This document shows positions 1 to 11,225 of a stretch of DNA of 25,169 nt, piece after piece. The notes beneath the pieces are model-generated. The model saw only the letters and a list, made by a program, of their open reading frames with translations, was not told the DNA's origin and did no database searches. A program made the translations under genes and the position numbers. The DNA comes from Plantago elongata (lineage: Eukaryota > Streptophyta > Magnoliopsida > Lamiales > Plantaginaceae): NCBI GenBank assembly GCA_036897095.1, contig JAYMSP010002274.1, forward strand, positions 1 through 25,169, read 5' to 3'. Numbering within the stretch: position 1 is the stretch's first letter; each line of letters starts with the position of its first letter.

Positions 1-400
1 GACCGAGGTCCTGTATTTGTTCCTTTTTTTATTATTTTATTATTTAAAAAATATAAAAATTATACCGTTGTGTATATTTTTTCGAGATCTACAAAATGGA
101 CCAGTGAAGATATATTTTGTCATACATTAAATGTCACCCATTATTCGTATACGTTCGTATTTTGTATTGTTTCACTATTCTACTCGTATTTTCAATAAAA
201 ACGTCTTCGCTTCAAATTTTCAATCTCGCATTAATATAATTAAAAATAAAAATTAAAAAATTAAAAATAAAAATTAAAAATGGTGGCGACCGCTCGATGG
301 CCGGTCGTCACAGTACGAGAATCGATCGTGGCGACATCGGCCGATCATCACCACGATCGATTTTTACGGTCACCACAGTGTGCAGTGTTATTATGGTTGA
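1..400. mobile_element. Remnant of a non-autonomous DNA transposon (PIF/Harbinger-like, tentative)
   Basis: AT-rich, non-coding stretch with no open reading frame. It carries AAAAATTA..CC followed by TTCGAGATCTAC at 81-92. The same order of blocks occurs at about 14350-14386 inside the 600-bp element that has clear PIF/Harbinger-type ends, so the two pieces look related. Positions about 282-385 are GC-richer and full of short palindromic GATCG/CGATC words, as in a subterminal region. A 20-bp AT-rich unit is duplicated at about 237-281. The ends and target-site duplication cannot be defined because the window begins here. Family assignment is inference from the shared block only. Confidence 0.4.
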
Positions 401-3248
401 CTTAAAAAGTAAATAAATATTATAGTTGTTTGAGTGATACATAATACTTCAATGCAAATAAACACGTTTTATAAACAATAGATATGTCATATTTAAGAAG
501 ATGAATATAGTTTAAAACCAATTTTATTATCTTGGATTAGAGTACTAGATGAGGCGAGTATTGATGAGGACTATACTCAATTGTTTGTCGTTTAGAATTT
601 ATTTCGTTACTTGGTGTATACAGCCAACATATTCCTAATAAAACAGTGGTGCTCGATTAAGTGCATAGTTGAGGAAGGTTGTTGTATGCCTTTCCCTTAT
701 AAAATGGACTGTTTCAAAAGTGCCGGCATGAGTAAATGGGCCAACTTGATTGGGTAACAATCATGTTACAACTCACAAATCATCTGTTAAACAAATTGCA
801 CCCTTGCCTTGAAAATGATATATGAAAATGTTGCAAGGATGTTTGCGTGGATTTCGAAAGAGTACCGACCTAAATTCCCGGAAAGTTCGTGTTAGAGGCC
901 CATTTATAAAGAAAATTATAAAAATGACCCAGAGAAATGAAATGTTTGAAAAAAACGACCTGAAACTGTATCATATTGTGTAAATAATACAGTTTTTACA
1001 TCTAAAACTGTATTTTTAGTGTGATGATATATAAATTTTTTATTATATCATAGAATGTGAATAACACAATGGTCTTTTTTATAAAGTTTTATTCACTACA
1101 TTATCGATCCGTAATGCTCCCGTAAATCCCTCCCTGATTTCCACCTTATGCGTTACTTGGGCCTCTACCCAAATGCAGCAGCTTTCTTTTGGGCCTTCGT
1201 TACCTGTTTCCTCATAATGCCGAATTGCCACCTATAAGAGTGAATTGCATATTGGTCCTAGATTATGCTTGCATTTCATTTTGCATGCACTAGTTTATTT
1301 ATGTGCAAAAACAAATGAAGCGTCAATAATTTTTATTAAAAGTTTAATCAATTATACAAATTCATTTACTTTTGAAGTGCATGTGAAAAATGATAAAATA
1401 TGAAAATTAACATTACATGAAAAATATGAAATGACATAATTGTATATAAATTATTCACAGCAGCTCGAAAAAACTTAAATTAGTCAAAATCAATTTTTAT
1501 GGTGTCACCACTAACTTGGTATATTTTGATTTTTAGATCGTAATAGATGTACAATTGTAGATAATCGAAATCATAGGTTCCAGTGGACAAATTGAAGAGC
1601 AGTTTACATTTTGATTTTTTACAACCAGCTTTGGTTTACCCTTTGATTTTTTCAAATTTGATGTCACATGCAACTAGCTAACTTTTATTGGTTTATCTTT
1701 TGATTTTTTACGTTCAGACATCAATTATTTTTCTTATTCTTACAAATAGTAGTTTTTCTTAATTTTTGTATCTCCTTTTGAAAAATGAAATATAATTAAA
1801 GTGGCAAAAGAATCGAATTCAAGTGGGTTAATTAGAAGTTCCCTTTTAGGTCTATATAAATCTCTCTCATAAGTTCTAAACCGGCTGCATTCCAAAAGGA
1901 CTCAAACTTAATTCTTTTAGGATTTTGGTCTCAATATCGGAATATATTTCGAATAAGTTTCACAACTTCTCATATATAAAAAAATTCGGTATTAAAATTC
2001 ATGAAGTATAAAGTATTTAAAATAGTTTCCCGTTCCATCTCATTGAAGCAAAAGAAAAATGAAACGTTTTCATATTTCACGTTCGATTTCAGTGAAATTT
2101 ACAATAATTTCTCAAACTCATTTTTTAATCCCTTACATCCAGTTTAAAATAAAAAACAAAACACACAAAATATTATATGTGAAAACATTAATAAATGGAT
2201 TATTAATAAATGGATTGCTTCTATAAATCTCCAAATTGGTCATGAGATGAACTGGCTAGAATTATTTAAGGGCAACATAATTCTTGACATTGTACATCTA
2301 AGCAAGTTATGTAATTAGCTTGGAGTATATATTGGATTAAGGTTATCAAAGAGTAATTACATTCTTTATTGCTCTTCTATCAGGGTAGTTACCCTTTTTG
2401 TGTTGAAAGGTGTCAGATGTTTTTGTTCAGAAAGTTGTAGTTGGTTTAGGTCCTTTATTTTTTATTTGGTCTGTATTTTGGTGGTAATGTTGTAGCTCTG
2501 GGATGGTCTCAAACTATTCATATCAATAATTTCTAATTATGCCAACTTTGGAGAATATATCAATATATTTTAAGGTTTCCAAAAACAATTAGGTATGGAA
2601 AATACAAGGCAATGAGACTAAGTCCAGAAACAGCTTTATTTAGCTTGGAAACAATCCCTTTATAGGAGCATAACCTATTCAATATCAAATTAATACTATT
2701 ATTTCATTCTCTTAGCAGATAGTTAGGCTTCTTTCATACTTGGTGTCAGACATATGTTTCTCATTAATTATGGTAGCAAAATGTCTATCACTAATCATAC
2801 TTCACTTTTTAATTAGCAAGCCAACATGATGATGATGATCATGACAACAGGGAATTAGGGCAAAAAAGTGAATCAATGAACAAAAACATGTAAAAAAACA
2901 GAAATACATGAACAAATTAAGTTAAAGAAGCTTCATTTTGAGATGGGTTCTAGAGATTAAAAGTTATAAGTTACATAACCAACGATCACCATCAATATCC
3001 AAATCCCCTTTCCCACCATAACCATCTAAATTTGAAGCTAAATTAACCATAACCGAAACCGTTAACACAGTCCGTTTCTTCTTCTTCTTCTCCAGCAACA
3101 GTACAGTAGTACTACGCCATAATAACACATAACTTATGAGCCCTAACAACAGTACTACACCATAATAAAACACGACGCGACACAGATTAACAACGGAAAA
3201 GAACAGGAAATTTAATTTAACAACAGAGCTGCTACTGCACCACTTGTT
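401..3248. other. Non-coding 3' flank of the YABBY gene, no gene seen
   Basis: AT-rich sequence with stops in all frames and no recognisable protein. Positions near the right end (about 3000-3248) probably hold the 3' untranslated region of the YABBY gene, including a (TTC)n run at about 3075-3091. I could not pick a polyadenylation site with confidence. A short (ATG)n run lies at about 2825-2840. The stretch at 600-960 is slightly less AT-rich but gives no readable peptide on either strand. Confidence 0.6.
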
Positions 3249-6026
3249 CTAGTATGGAGACACTCCCACATTAGCCGGAGCTAGAAACCCATCTTTCATC
3301 ATAACATCATCTCCTTCCTGCAACAATTTTTAACAAATTCGAGTCACAGAAAAGTACTTTATTTCAACCCAAGAATAATTAACACAATAAACTTGCTCAT
3401 TTAGAACTATACTATATATTTATTATTGCATAAGAAAAATGTAATTGACTACAATTTTAGATTTTTTAAAAATCGGATTGAAAAATTGAAAGTGGTTAAA
3501 AATCTAGGGTTTGTAAGTTATGTCTGTGTGTGAAATGTATACCTGTTGGCACACATTTGGTTTCTTCACGGGTTGATCAGGCATGAGTCCGAAATGAATG
3601 TGAGGGAAATGGGCCCACTGAAAATATATATGCAAGAAAACAAAGAAAATCAAACCCAAGACAAAACAATATCCAGGACAATATATACACCATATATACA
3701 TATTTCGATTTTTGCACCATCAAAACATGCATGTCTTCAAATTTATAAGCACCACATGATATTTAAACTACAAAAACTTGCTTGTTTGACAGCTTAAAAA
3801 GGCTACTCTACTTGATTAATCAGAAGTATATTTAATTTCTTGGATCTTACATTTTTAGCAGCAGCACTGAAGGCCTCCCTGTGGCTAATATCAGGGTTTC
3901 CAGCTTTGATACGTTGGATCTCGTCCCTGTAACAAATTCATTGATTCCATTATACTTATAATAATGTAGTAGTCAAGATATATAAATTCTGTAGTAATTT
4001 TTTATTAGTATAAAATTAAAATTGTCAATGACTTTTCATAAGACTTAACTTTTTAATACTGTCAGAGATTGTTTTGCTTTGAATCTATGCATTAAAGGTA
4101 AGCTTTAAGCTTTATTAAAGCTGCAAGTACACATGACATCTTTGTTGTATCTCTCAATGTGGGCATAGGGTTGTTTCGTTTTCTTTCTCTCTTCCATTTC
4201 CTTTTAGTACTTCACTATTTATGACGATTAGGTCTTTCTACAAAACACTTTTTATTGCTAACAACCCTGATAAAATGTGATTTTATCCAGTATTTACAAT
4301 GCTGTAATTGGTATTGTAATTTACTCGCAATGCTAGACCAATTCGACTTTTGTACACATATTGGATTAAACAAATTTGACATTTCTTAGTAGTAAAAGAC
4401 TTGAAATGCTTGTAAAATTAAGGCTCGGTGACAAATGACGAACTAGGGTGAGTCGGAAGGGAAATGGAGACGGAAACTTACTTGATGAAGCGGTTGTAGG
4501 CAGAAGGGACTCTCTGTCTCTTCTCCGGAGCTGATAAAAAAGAAGGAAATTAACATTAGGTAAAAAAGAGAAGTTGGAATTAAACAAACAACAAGAAAAC
4601 AAAAGGTAGACAATAACAATTCAGAGTAAATACTACGATATGATATAGTAGCTGACTTTGTTTGGACCAGTCATGTGCGTACGTGTACGACATTAACTAT
4701 CTCTTTCACTCATCCCTTCATCATTATCTAATCATTTTACTTTCTATTTTCCATTCACATTTTCTCTTGATTCTCGGGGGAACTTCTTTACTCATGACAG
4801 ATGAGAACAACTCATTTTAGCTACCTAGGGTTTCTTTGTTTTTTTTTTTGAAATAGTTATGTCCTTTCTAAATAGAACTGAAAATGGAACTTTTTTTTGT
4901 TTGTGTTTTGGCTGAAGTTGAAGAACTGTAGATAAGTAAACTCAGGAGAAACATTTATGCATCCAGCTGTTTGTTCTAATTTTGATGACAAGCTACTGTG
5001 TGCTAGAAAGGCTACCTACTTTTGACCATATGGTTCAAATTTCAGAGAACATTTCTAAACACAAAGGGTAAAGTTAAAATTTTCTGGATCTTGGATGAGT
5101 TTATTATGAGCTTTTTAAATGTCATAGGCCTAGAAATTGTCTTTGGATACATTTTAGACTAGTCTCAGCAACATTGCTCCAAAGGCAAAGATTCCAAGAC
5201 CGGTTTTTCAACTGATCTGGAAATTAAAGAGCTCTGTTCTTTTCTTTTTTAAACTTTAAGAGCTGAGGTTAAGGTTAAAATGGAGTCAAGAATTTAATGC
5301 AATCTCACGTCGATTCGCAGCAGGTGGCTTAGGGAGATCATCCATTCCTCCACGAATCGGCATCATCGACTCGTTAGGATTTGGCTGGTTCATCAGCAAG
5401 TTGGAGGGTACATTCCTAATCTCCTCCTGTCCATTCATCAAATCACAGTAGTTAGCCCTATTTTTTTTATCTAGGAAAGTAACATTTCATATATCTACTT
5501 GACTACTTGAGACAGCAATCAAGAAATTCAACCAATCAAAGAAACCCTAATCCAAAAACCTACCTGAGTATAGACCACAGGTATAATAGACAAGACTTTT
5601 GTTGGACAGCTAAAAGTTAAGGCAACACATTTGGACAAACCCTAATTAATTATACATGTTTTGCAATAATTGATCAATTGTATACCAGGAGATTCTGAGG
5701 AGAGAAGAAAGAGTGGCCAAGGTGATTAGCAGCAGCTGGGAGGAGCAAGCACTGCATGTTAACAGACAGCAGATTGGTGCAATGGCCGCATCGAACCGTA
5801 ACAGTCTTGAACAGGCTCGTGCTTGGTACACTCACCTAATTCATTAACGGATACACACATTACATTCAGAACACAATTCAAGGGTGTAATTTCTAAAAAT
5901 AATCGATAAATTAATTACCGCGAGGACAGTGGTACAGAAGTTGCATTGGACGTAGCAGAGCTGCTCGGTAGGGGGCGGAGATAGTTGGTGCTGGTGGTCC
6001 GGGGAAAATGAAAATGAAGAAGACAT
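3249..6026 (-). CDS. YAB1: YABBY transcription factor, FIL/YAB3 (YABBY1) clade
   Basis: Seven exons read on the minus strand: 5919-6026, 5686-5835, 5309-5426, 4482-4530, 3851-3926, 3543-3617 and 3249-3317 (TAG at 3249-3251). They total 645 nt and encode 214 residues; every intron is GT-AG and every phase joins. The N-terminal C2C2 zinc finger uses C28, C31, C52 and C55 in the context YVQCNFC...[11 protein letters not shown] variable Met/Asn/Pro-rich linker spans about 70-125. The HMG-like YABBY domain spans about 126-178, from [17 protein letters not shown] to [11 protein letters not shown], with the basic KRQR at 129-132. The C-terminus ([13 protein letters not shown]...NVGVSPY) is typical of FILAMENTOUS FLOWER/YAB3/GRAMINIFOLIA rather than YAB2, YAB5, CRC or INO. 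By family knowledge it is a nuclear regulator of abaxial identity and lamina growth in lateral organs. It is slightly shorter than Arabidopsis FIL (about 229 residues), mainly in the linker. The ATG is the first codon of a FIL-like N-terminus. No damage is visible. Four telo-box motifs lie in its introns. Confidence 0.97.
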
Positions 6027-6230
6027 ATTAGAAGTTTATTTCTTGTTATTTTAAGAAGATTAAAGGAGTTGCTTGAGTTTCTTGATATTGGTGGTCTGTT
6101 TGTATTTTGGTGGTGGTGATGATGAGGATGATGATGAAGAAGAAGATTCAGGGAGGGTTGATTTGATTGTTGATTGATAGATTGACTGATGGAAGCATGT
6201 GTGTGTTTGTGTGTGTTATATATGGGGATG
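6027..6230 (-). promoter_or_regulatory. YABBY core promoter and 5' leader candidate
   Basis: On the minus strand a TATATAA motif lies at 6216-6222, about 190 bases upstream of the YABBY ATG. This would put transcription start near 6185-6190 and give a leader of roughly 160 nt. The proposed leader is pyrimidine-rich when read in the gene direction, with (CTT)n and (CAT)n/(CAC)n runs at about 6107-6150, as is common in plant 5' untranslated regions. A (GT)n run at about 6197-6216 sits next to the TATA motif. The start site is inferred from spacing only. Confidence 0.5.
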
Positions 6231-8260
6231 ATATGTGTGTGGGGTATTAATTGGGATTGACAGATTTAACCTTCCTTGGATCTGTTAATTGTGTGCTGTG
6301 ACTCTATATTGTTTATTGTCTCTCTCTGCTACATCTCATGCATCTTTAATGACCTTTGATGACTTGTTTGAGGACAAGAGAGGAGCTTAGCAGCTTAAGG
6401 GAAGAGTACTGGCCTGGCATGGCATGGCATGGGGATGGTGGACAAGAGGAGCTACCTACCTAGCTTAATGTTCATATCTAGCTAGAGTGCCTAAATGTTT
6501 TTTGTTGTTATAGTAGCTGGTTAGTTTCAAATTCAACATCAAAATTGAGTATTCATCGATCTAACAAACTTTATAAAGATATTTTTACATCCCCTCTTAT
6601 GTCTAGCCGAATTCCCATATTCTACACGTGGAAGATTTAACTTGAAACTTTTAGAATATGAGTATATATAGTCATCAATTTAGAGAAGATCACAATTTTC
6701 GAACAACTGAGCCATCAAATATGCATCTCAAATATGTACTAGAGACTAGAGTGTTAAGTTTTGAATCACTTCAACGATATTAGATTGAACATTTGGAGTT
6801 TGAGATGTCCCAAGGCAAGAACTTAGCTAATTATTAACGTTAAGAACTATGCATTTAATGTATTTACTGAGAACTTTAATTGGATGGATTCGAACTATGT
6901 GTCAACGAATGAGCTAATGACAGTAATATAATAGAATGATATGTTGTGACTTGCGAGCTATCATACTATCTACAAGTTTGAACATAATCTCAAATATGTG
7001 AAATCAATTCAGCTATAATGATTTCTTAACACTTGACACTCGCAATTGCGGGAAAAGAAATAATTCCAAATTAAATCGTTCTCAGGTCACAATTTTAATA
7101 TGAGAATCCAAACGTTTGTTATGTTGCTTTCTTGGAAAACTCTTTCATATGTATTCAGTTTATCTCATTTTTGTTTAGGGTTGGATTTAGAATTTCAAGT
7201 ATAAGGAACGAAGGAACGCCCTCCACCCCTAGTTTAATTAGATAGGGGATTTATGTTTCTTCCAAATGAAAAATCAAATGCCATTCGGGTATGTTTAATT
7301 GGATGCTTAAAGATTTCAAATGATGCATAATCTGGCTGCTAGAATAATTTTAGCCCCAAAAACTCATTCCAAGAGGTATGTATATACATTGGGTTCAAAT
7401 TCGTGTGAGAAAAGAGGAAAAATGATACCCAATTAAAGATCTAGAGTAGACTAGATGACAAAGCACTTCTTTTTTTTAAAACGGTTAAAAAGTGACTTAA
7501 GTACTCGATCTATGTGTTGGAGTCGAAACGTCTTATAAATTAATAAACTGCACGTTATTGTCAATGATAAACTACTATTATATATTCAATTCAAATACTC
7601 CAAGTTATTTATTATAAAACTTCCTAACTAGTTTTCTCAGACAATTACGATCAGGCTATAAATTATCCCCATTAATTCAATCTTGACCCAAAAGAAAAGA
7701 AAATGTCTAGGGTTTATCGCTAGCTTTGCAATTGATCAGCCATTCTTGTGATCGTCAACGCACAATCTGTTACTATTTGAATGTTGGGCCTCTGGATTCC
7801 AGGTCCAAATTGATTTTCGTGTTGCTTGAATTATGCTTCTCTCCTAAACTGCAAATCTATAAAATTATGAAAAAATATTTATGCATTTTTGGACGTGAGT
7901 TTAAAATTAAGTTTTTATAATGTTAAAATGTGGTTAAACAATCGTTTTAGTGTTAGATTATACTTACCGTTGTATGTACTGGTGGGTGACAAACGAATAC
8001 TAATTTTGTTGTTATAATCTTTTACTCGTAGCACATAGAAATTGATTGGTATATAATTAAAATATTGAGTTGAGTAAAAATGTAAGTGTTTTGATATTTT
8101 AAGTTAAGATACTGTGCCAATCACTACCATAATTACTAAGAAATTTACTACAATACTAATCTTCCCCCTCAACCTAGCTATTACACGAACGAGATCTTAC
8201 TCTCGAGCCTCCCAAACCAGAAGTTGTTTTCCAAAGAACACAATCCGTCAATTCAAAAGG
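6231..8260. other. Upstream region of the YABBY gene, no gene seen
   Basis: AT-rich and without a supportable reading frame on either strand. A short GGCAT repeat lies at about 6415-6432. A CACGTG core lies near 6625 and a telo-box (TAGGGTTT) at 7708-7715. As the proximal 2 kb upstream of a developmental regulator it is the likeliest place for its cis-elements, but none can be proved from one sequence. Confidence 0.5.
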
Positions 8261-8261
8261 G

Positions 8262-8326
8262 TATATGCGCGCGCGCGCGCACACACACATATATATATAT
8301 ATGTATGTATATATATGTATATATAT
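8262..8326. repeat. Compound dinucleotide microsatellite (GC)7(AC)4(AT)7 plus GTAT units
   Basis: A run of seven GC units (8267-8280) passes directly into four AC units (8281-8288), then seven AT units (8289-8302), then interrupted GTAT/AT units to about 8326. Alternating purine-pyrimidine sequence is continuous across the whole tract. The run explains the overlapping small open frame here, so no gene is called. Confidence 0.95.
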
Positions 8327-8690
8327 CTGAGCTTTTCACCTCATAAACTTCATCAAAGTAAGTGACATCGTAGAATCATAATCAAATTCGTCAATGTCAT
8401 AAACAAAAGATAGGAGCTTTCTCCCAAACATTGATAATATAATACGCATAAAATAATACGTATTGCACATTGAAACCACAAAATAATACAAGTAGTAGAC
8501 AAATATAGCTTAGACGATGATCAAAACTCAAAACTCAATAGATGATTGATCATAACGTGACAATACATAATATATACTACATCCTCATCTTGTATCATAC
8601 TATTGATTCGAAAAGAAGAATGTGCGAGCATAGAATATATGTCGTATGCATACACGTATAAATACATAGTAATAGATACCGAGCGTCGAA
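8327..8690. other. AT-rich spacer, no gene seen
   Basis: Non-coding spacer between two microsatellites. The open frames that cross it on both strands depend on the adjacent pentamer array and have no recognisable protein content. Confidence 0.5.
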
Positions 8691-8755
8691 GAAGGGGGTG
8701 GGGTTGGGTTGGGTTGGGTTGGGTTGGGTTGGGTATAGAGTATAGTATAGTATTT
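8691..8755. repeat. GGGTT pentanucleotide array with flanking TATAG units
   Basis: Six perfect GGGTT units fill 8701-8730 and a further GGG follows at 8731-8733, preceded by a G-rich lead-in (8694-8700) and followed by TATAG/AGTAT units to about 8755. The plus strand can form a G-quadruplex with two-base loops. It is not the plant telomere repeat, which is TTTAGGG. The Pro/Thr/Gln-rich peptide on the minus strand is a translation of this array. Confidence 0.95.
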
Positions 8756-10014
8756 GGTGTTGTATGGCTCGTCATTCCCGATGGATGGCAGGTGCGGCAG
8801 AGGTGGGGGAAAGGAAAGGAGTAGTGAGAAAAGGACATTTGCATGGCGTGTTTAGCTTTCACTCCCCATTCATCTGTTCTTTTCACAATTAATATTCATT
8901 CATATAATATATAATTATATTGTTTCTAATTTACATAAACTCCATTTTTTTTGTTTATTTAATTCAATTATTTTTCCTAAATGTGTTTGTCTTGTTTGAA
9001 TAGGGTACTATGCTCCTCAGGACTTTGCCTAGCAGCTTATGAAAAAGCCTTAAATAGTGGGCAACCTATCCTCTGCTCTTACTATAATTATCAGCCTTTC
9101 GGTGTTCCAAACTGGAACTATTCTAACTCCATTCTCCCACCCCCACAAATTCAGAGTCATCCATCCGACATTTGGCCATACTAAACTCTCGATCAAACTT
9201 ATTCACTTTTAAAGAATACATGCTAAAATGTTGTTACGACCATGCCAGTATTATACGGTTAAAATAATTGACTAAATTTATATGTAAATAATAATTACCC
9301 TCGCAAAATTAACAACTATATCTTTTGAAATTGAATAAATATATAAACTTCTTAAGATGAAAATGCTTACTTGTGACTGTGACTAAGAAGTGCTAGGGCT
9401 AGGCTGACCAAAATTCCCTCAATTTGGAACCACAATTTTAATAATGCATAACTTTTATTATAAATAACATGATTATCCCTTCGTGCATTCATTCCTTAAT
9501 TTATATACAAGTTGGACCACTTTTCGTAATTCAAAACCAACAATCTTCCAAACCAAGAAAACTACAATAAATTCCCTATATATGTCCATCTGTAACACCC
9601 ATTTTTCCATGTGGGTTGAGGCCCGAGCATTGCACCATCAACGACAGCTTCTATAAACCACAAAAATCCATACACTCTCAATTCCATGAAAGCTATTATG
9701 TTATGACCTTTTTTTAGTTAATTAATTCTAACTTTCACAACAAATCAATGTTGCTATAAATAATAATACTAAACTTTTAAATTATCAAATGAAAATAAGT
9801 CATAGATTAAATTATATATTTTAATTCAAAATTCCCATTTCCAAACATAGTACTGTTGGGAATTGAAACTAATATTGTTCGGAAGTAAATATTTTAAAAT
9901 TTTCTCTCGTTAAGCGTAATCATCTAAAATAAATTATAAATTGCTCTTCATAATGGGAGTTATAAGGTGATGCGGGGGAATGGAGCTGGAGCGGGGAGGA
10001 GGAGGTGTATGGTT
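8756..10014. other. Intergenic, no gene seen
   Basis: Non-coding sequence. The open frame at 8981-9184 on the plus strand gives no recognisable domain and ends in ordinary AT-rich DNA. A GC-richer patch around 9595-9650 begins with TGTAACACCC, a word also seen at some LTR starts, but no matching end or duplication was found. Confidence 0.4.
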
Positions 10015-10144
10015 CCGATCCGTCGTAAAGACATGAGGTGGTTTAGGAGTAAAGTGTGGTGATGGTATAGGTGCACATTTCGATCCATAGTGGAGACATA
10101 AGGTGGTTTAGGAGTAAAGTGTGGTGATGATATATGTGTGATTG
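10015..10144. repeat. Two-copy 65-bp tandem duplication
   Basis: The block CGATCC..GAGACATAAGGTGG..TTTAGGAGTAAAGTGTGGTGATG at about 10080-10144 repeats the one at about 10015-10079 at a constant 65-base offset with few mismatches (for example GACATGAGG versus GACATAAGG). A purine-rich GGAGG lead-in occupies about 9973-10007. No reading frame is associated with it. Confidence 0.85.
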
Positions 10145-11015
10145 GTATAGAAACAGTGTAGAAATTAGTTGTAATATTTATCGTTTAAAAAAAATATTGC
10201 TCCTCATATAAATGAAATTTATGATATAAAAGTAAATCTTAACCGATAGCACATTAACGATTTCGTATAGGAGGAGGTTTAGAAAACCGGACAATTGTGA
10301 ACAACTGATAATCTCGTTATGAGAGAGTTGATATTATGAGTACTAAGTGTTTCTCTAAGCACATATAGGCAATTATCAGAGATAATAGCAATCAACAAAT
10401 TATGCATTGCCTGTAATTAACATAGTTTTAGTTAATTTATGAGTGGTAATTGAACAAGTTATTTATTAATAACATCAGACACAACAATAAATTATTAACA
10501 TACAACAATCTATTTGTTAATGGATTCATACTCGATCAATTGAACCGACAAGGTTACTTACGACCATCCATACACATTTCTTTTCTGTATCATTCTTCAA
10601 GTTAAAGTCCTATAGATTTGCTTTTAATATCACCCAAAATAATTTATGGTAGTAGAGAGTGACGGTCTACTTATATATATCTTCCACATGCTAGTTTTTA
10701 AGCAATGTGCAATATTAAAAATTACAAAACTTAAACATATATTATTATTAAATTACCGAAGCCACTATTAACGACAATTTATCCTAACATGAAGTAGGTG
10801 ATTTATAAGAATGGACTACCTAACATACGATGTGCAGTTTGCTTCCTGTATTAATTCGACATATTTTGTATGGGATATCTAGTAATTAACTAATGTGTGG
10901 GATATATCTGCCCTATTTGACTTTCATATTTATTTGCGAATTTGAATTTGCACTCTAAATTTAAACGAACCCGGGCTTTACAGAGTTCGTTTATTGAATT
11001 TCTAGTTTATATAAG
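10145..11015. other. Intergenic, no gene seen
   Basis: AT-rich, with stops in all frames. I see no repeat structure, RNA gene or protein remnant that I can support. Confidence 0.5.
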
Positions 11016-11225
11016 AGTAAGTCTCATAAGAGACCGTTTCTATATAGAGACAGACCATATTACCAATAAAAATATCTATGTTATTAATTAAAACATTAAT
11101 GTTCTCGACATTGTAGTTTTTTCATACTACAATAAAACTTATTTTAATATAGATGTTTTGCTTAATAACATGGATGTTTTTATTGATAATATTGTCCGTC
11201 TCAAGACCGTCTCCCATCAGATTTT
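11016..11225. mobile_element. Small MITE with GAGACCGT/GAGACGGT inverted ends
   Basis: The left end reads TAAGTCTCATAAGAGACCGT and continues through GAGACAGACCATATT to about 11060. The reverse complement of the right end reads TAAAATCTGATGGGAGACGG and continues through AGACGGACAATATT. The two ends therefore pair over about 40 bases with a few gaps, around an AT-rich core of about 135 bases with no coding capacity. The element is about 210 bp. Superfamily is not assigned because the target-site duplication is unclear. A poly-A run (11230-11244) follows just outside the right end. Confidence 0.7.

Noticed and set aside
5844-6026. 60-codon frame containing the YABBY N-terminus as a small stand-alone gene
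   Set aside because: The frame runs into intron 1. The GT donor at 5917-5918 joins exactly to exon 2, which completes the zinc finger.
7385-7405. Second pol III B box (GGGTTCAAATTC)
   Set aside because: No A-box-like motif lies at the right distance upstream; a lone match is expected by chance.
8701-8733. Interstitial telomere repeat
   Set aside because: The unit is GGGTT, not the plant TTTAGGG heptamer.
8521-8886. 121-codon open frame on the minus strand and the 73-codon frame opposite it
   Set aside because: Both are kept open by the GGGTT array (giving Pro-Asn-Pro-Thr-Gln repeats or Gly/Trp repeats), with no domain outside the repeat.
9594-9650. LTR start at TGTAACACCC
   Set aside because: No partner LTR, no matching CA end, no target duplication and no retrotransposon coding sequence nearby.
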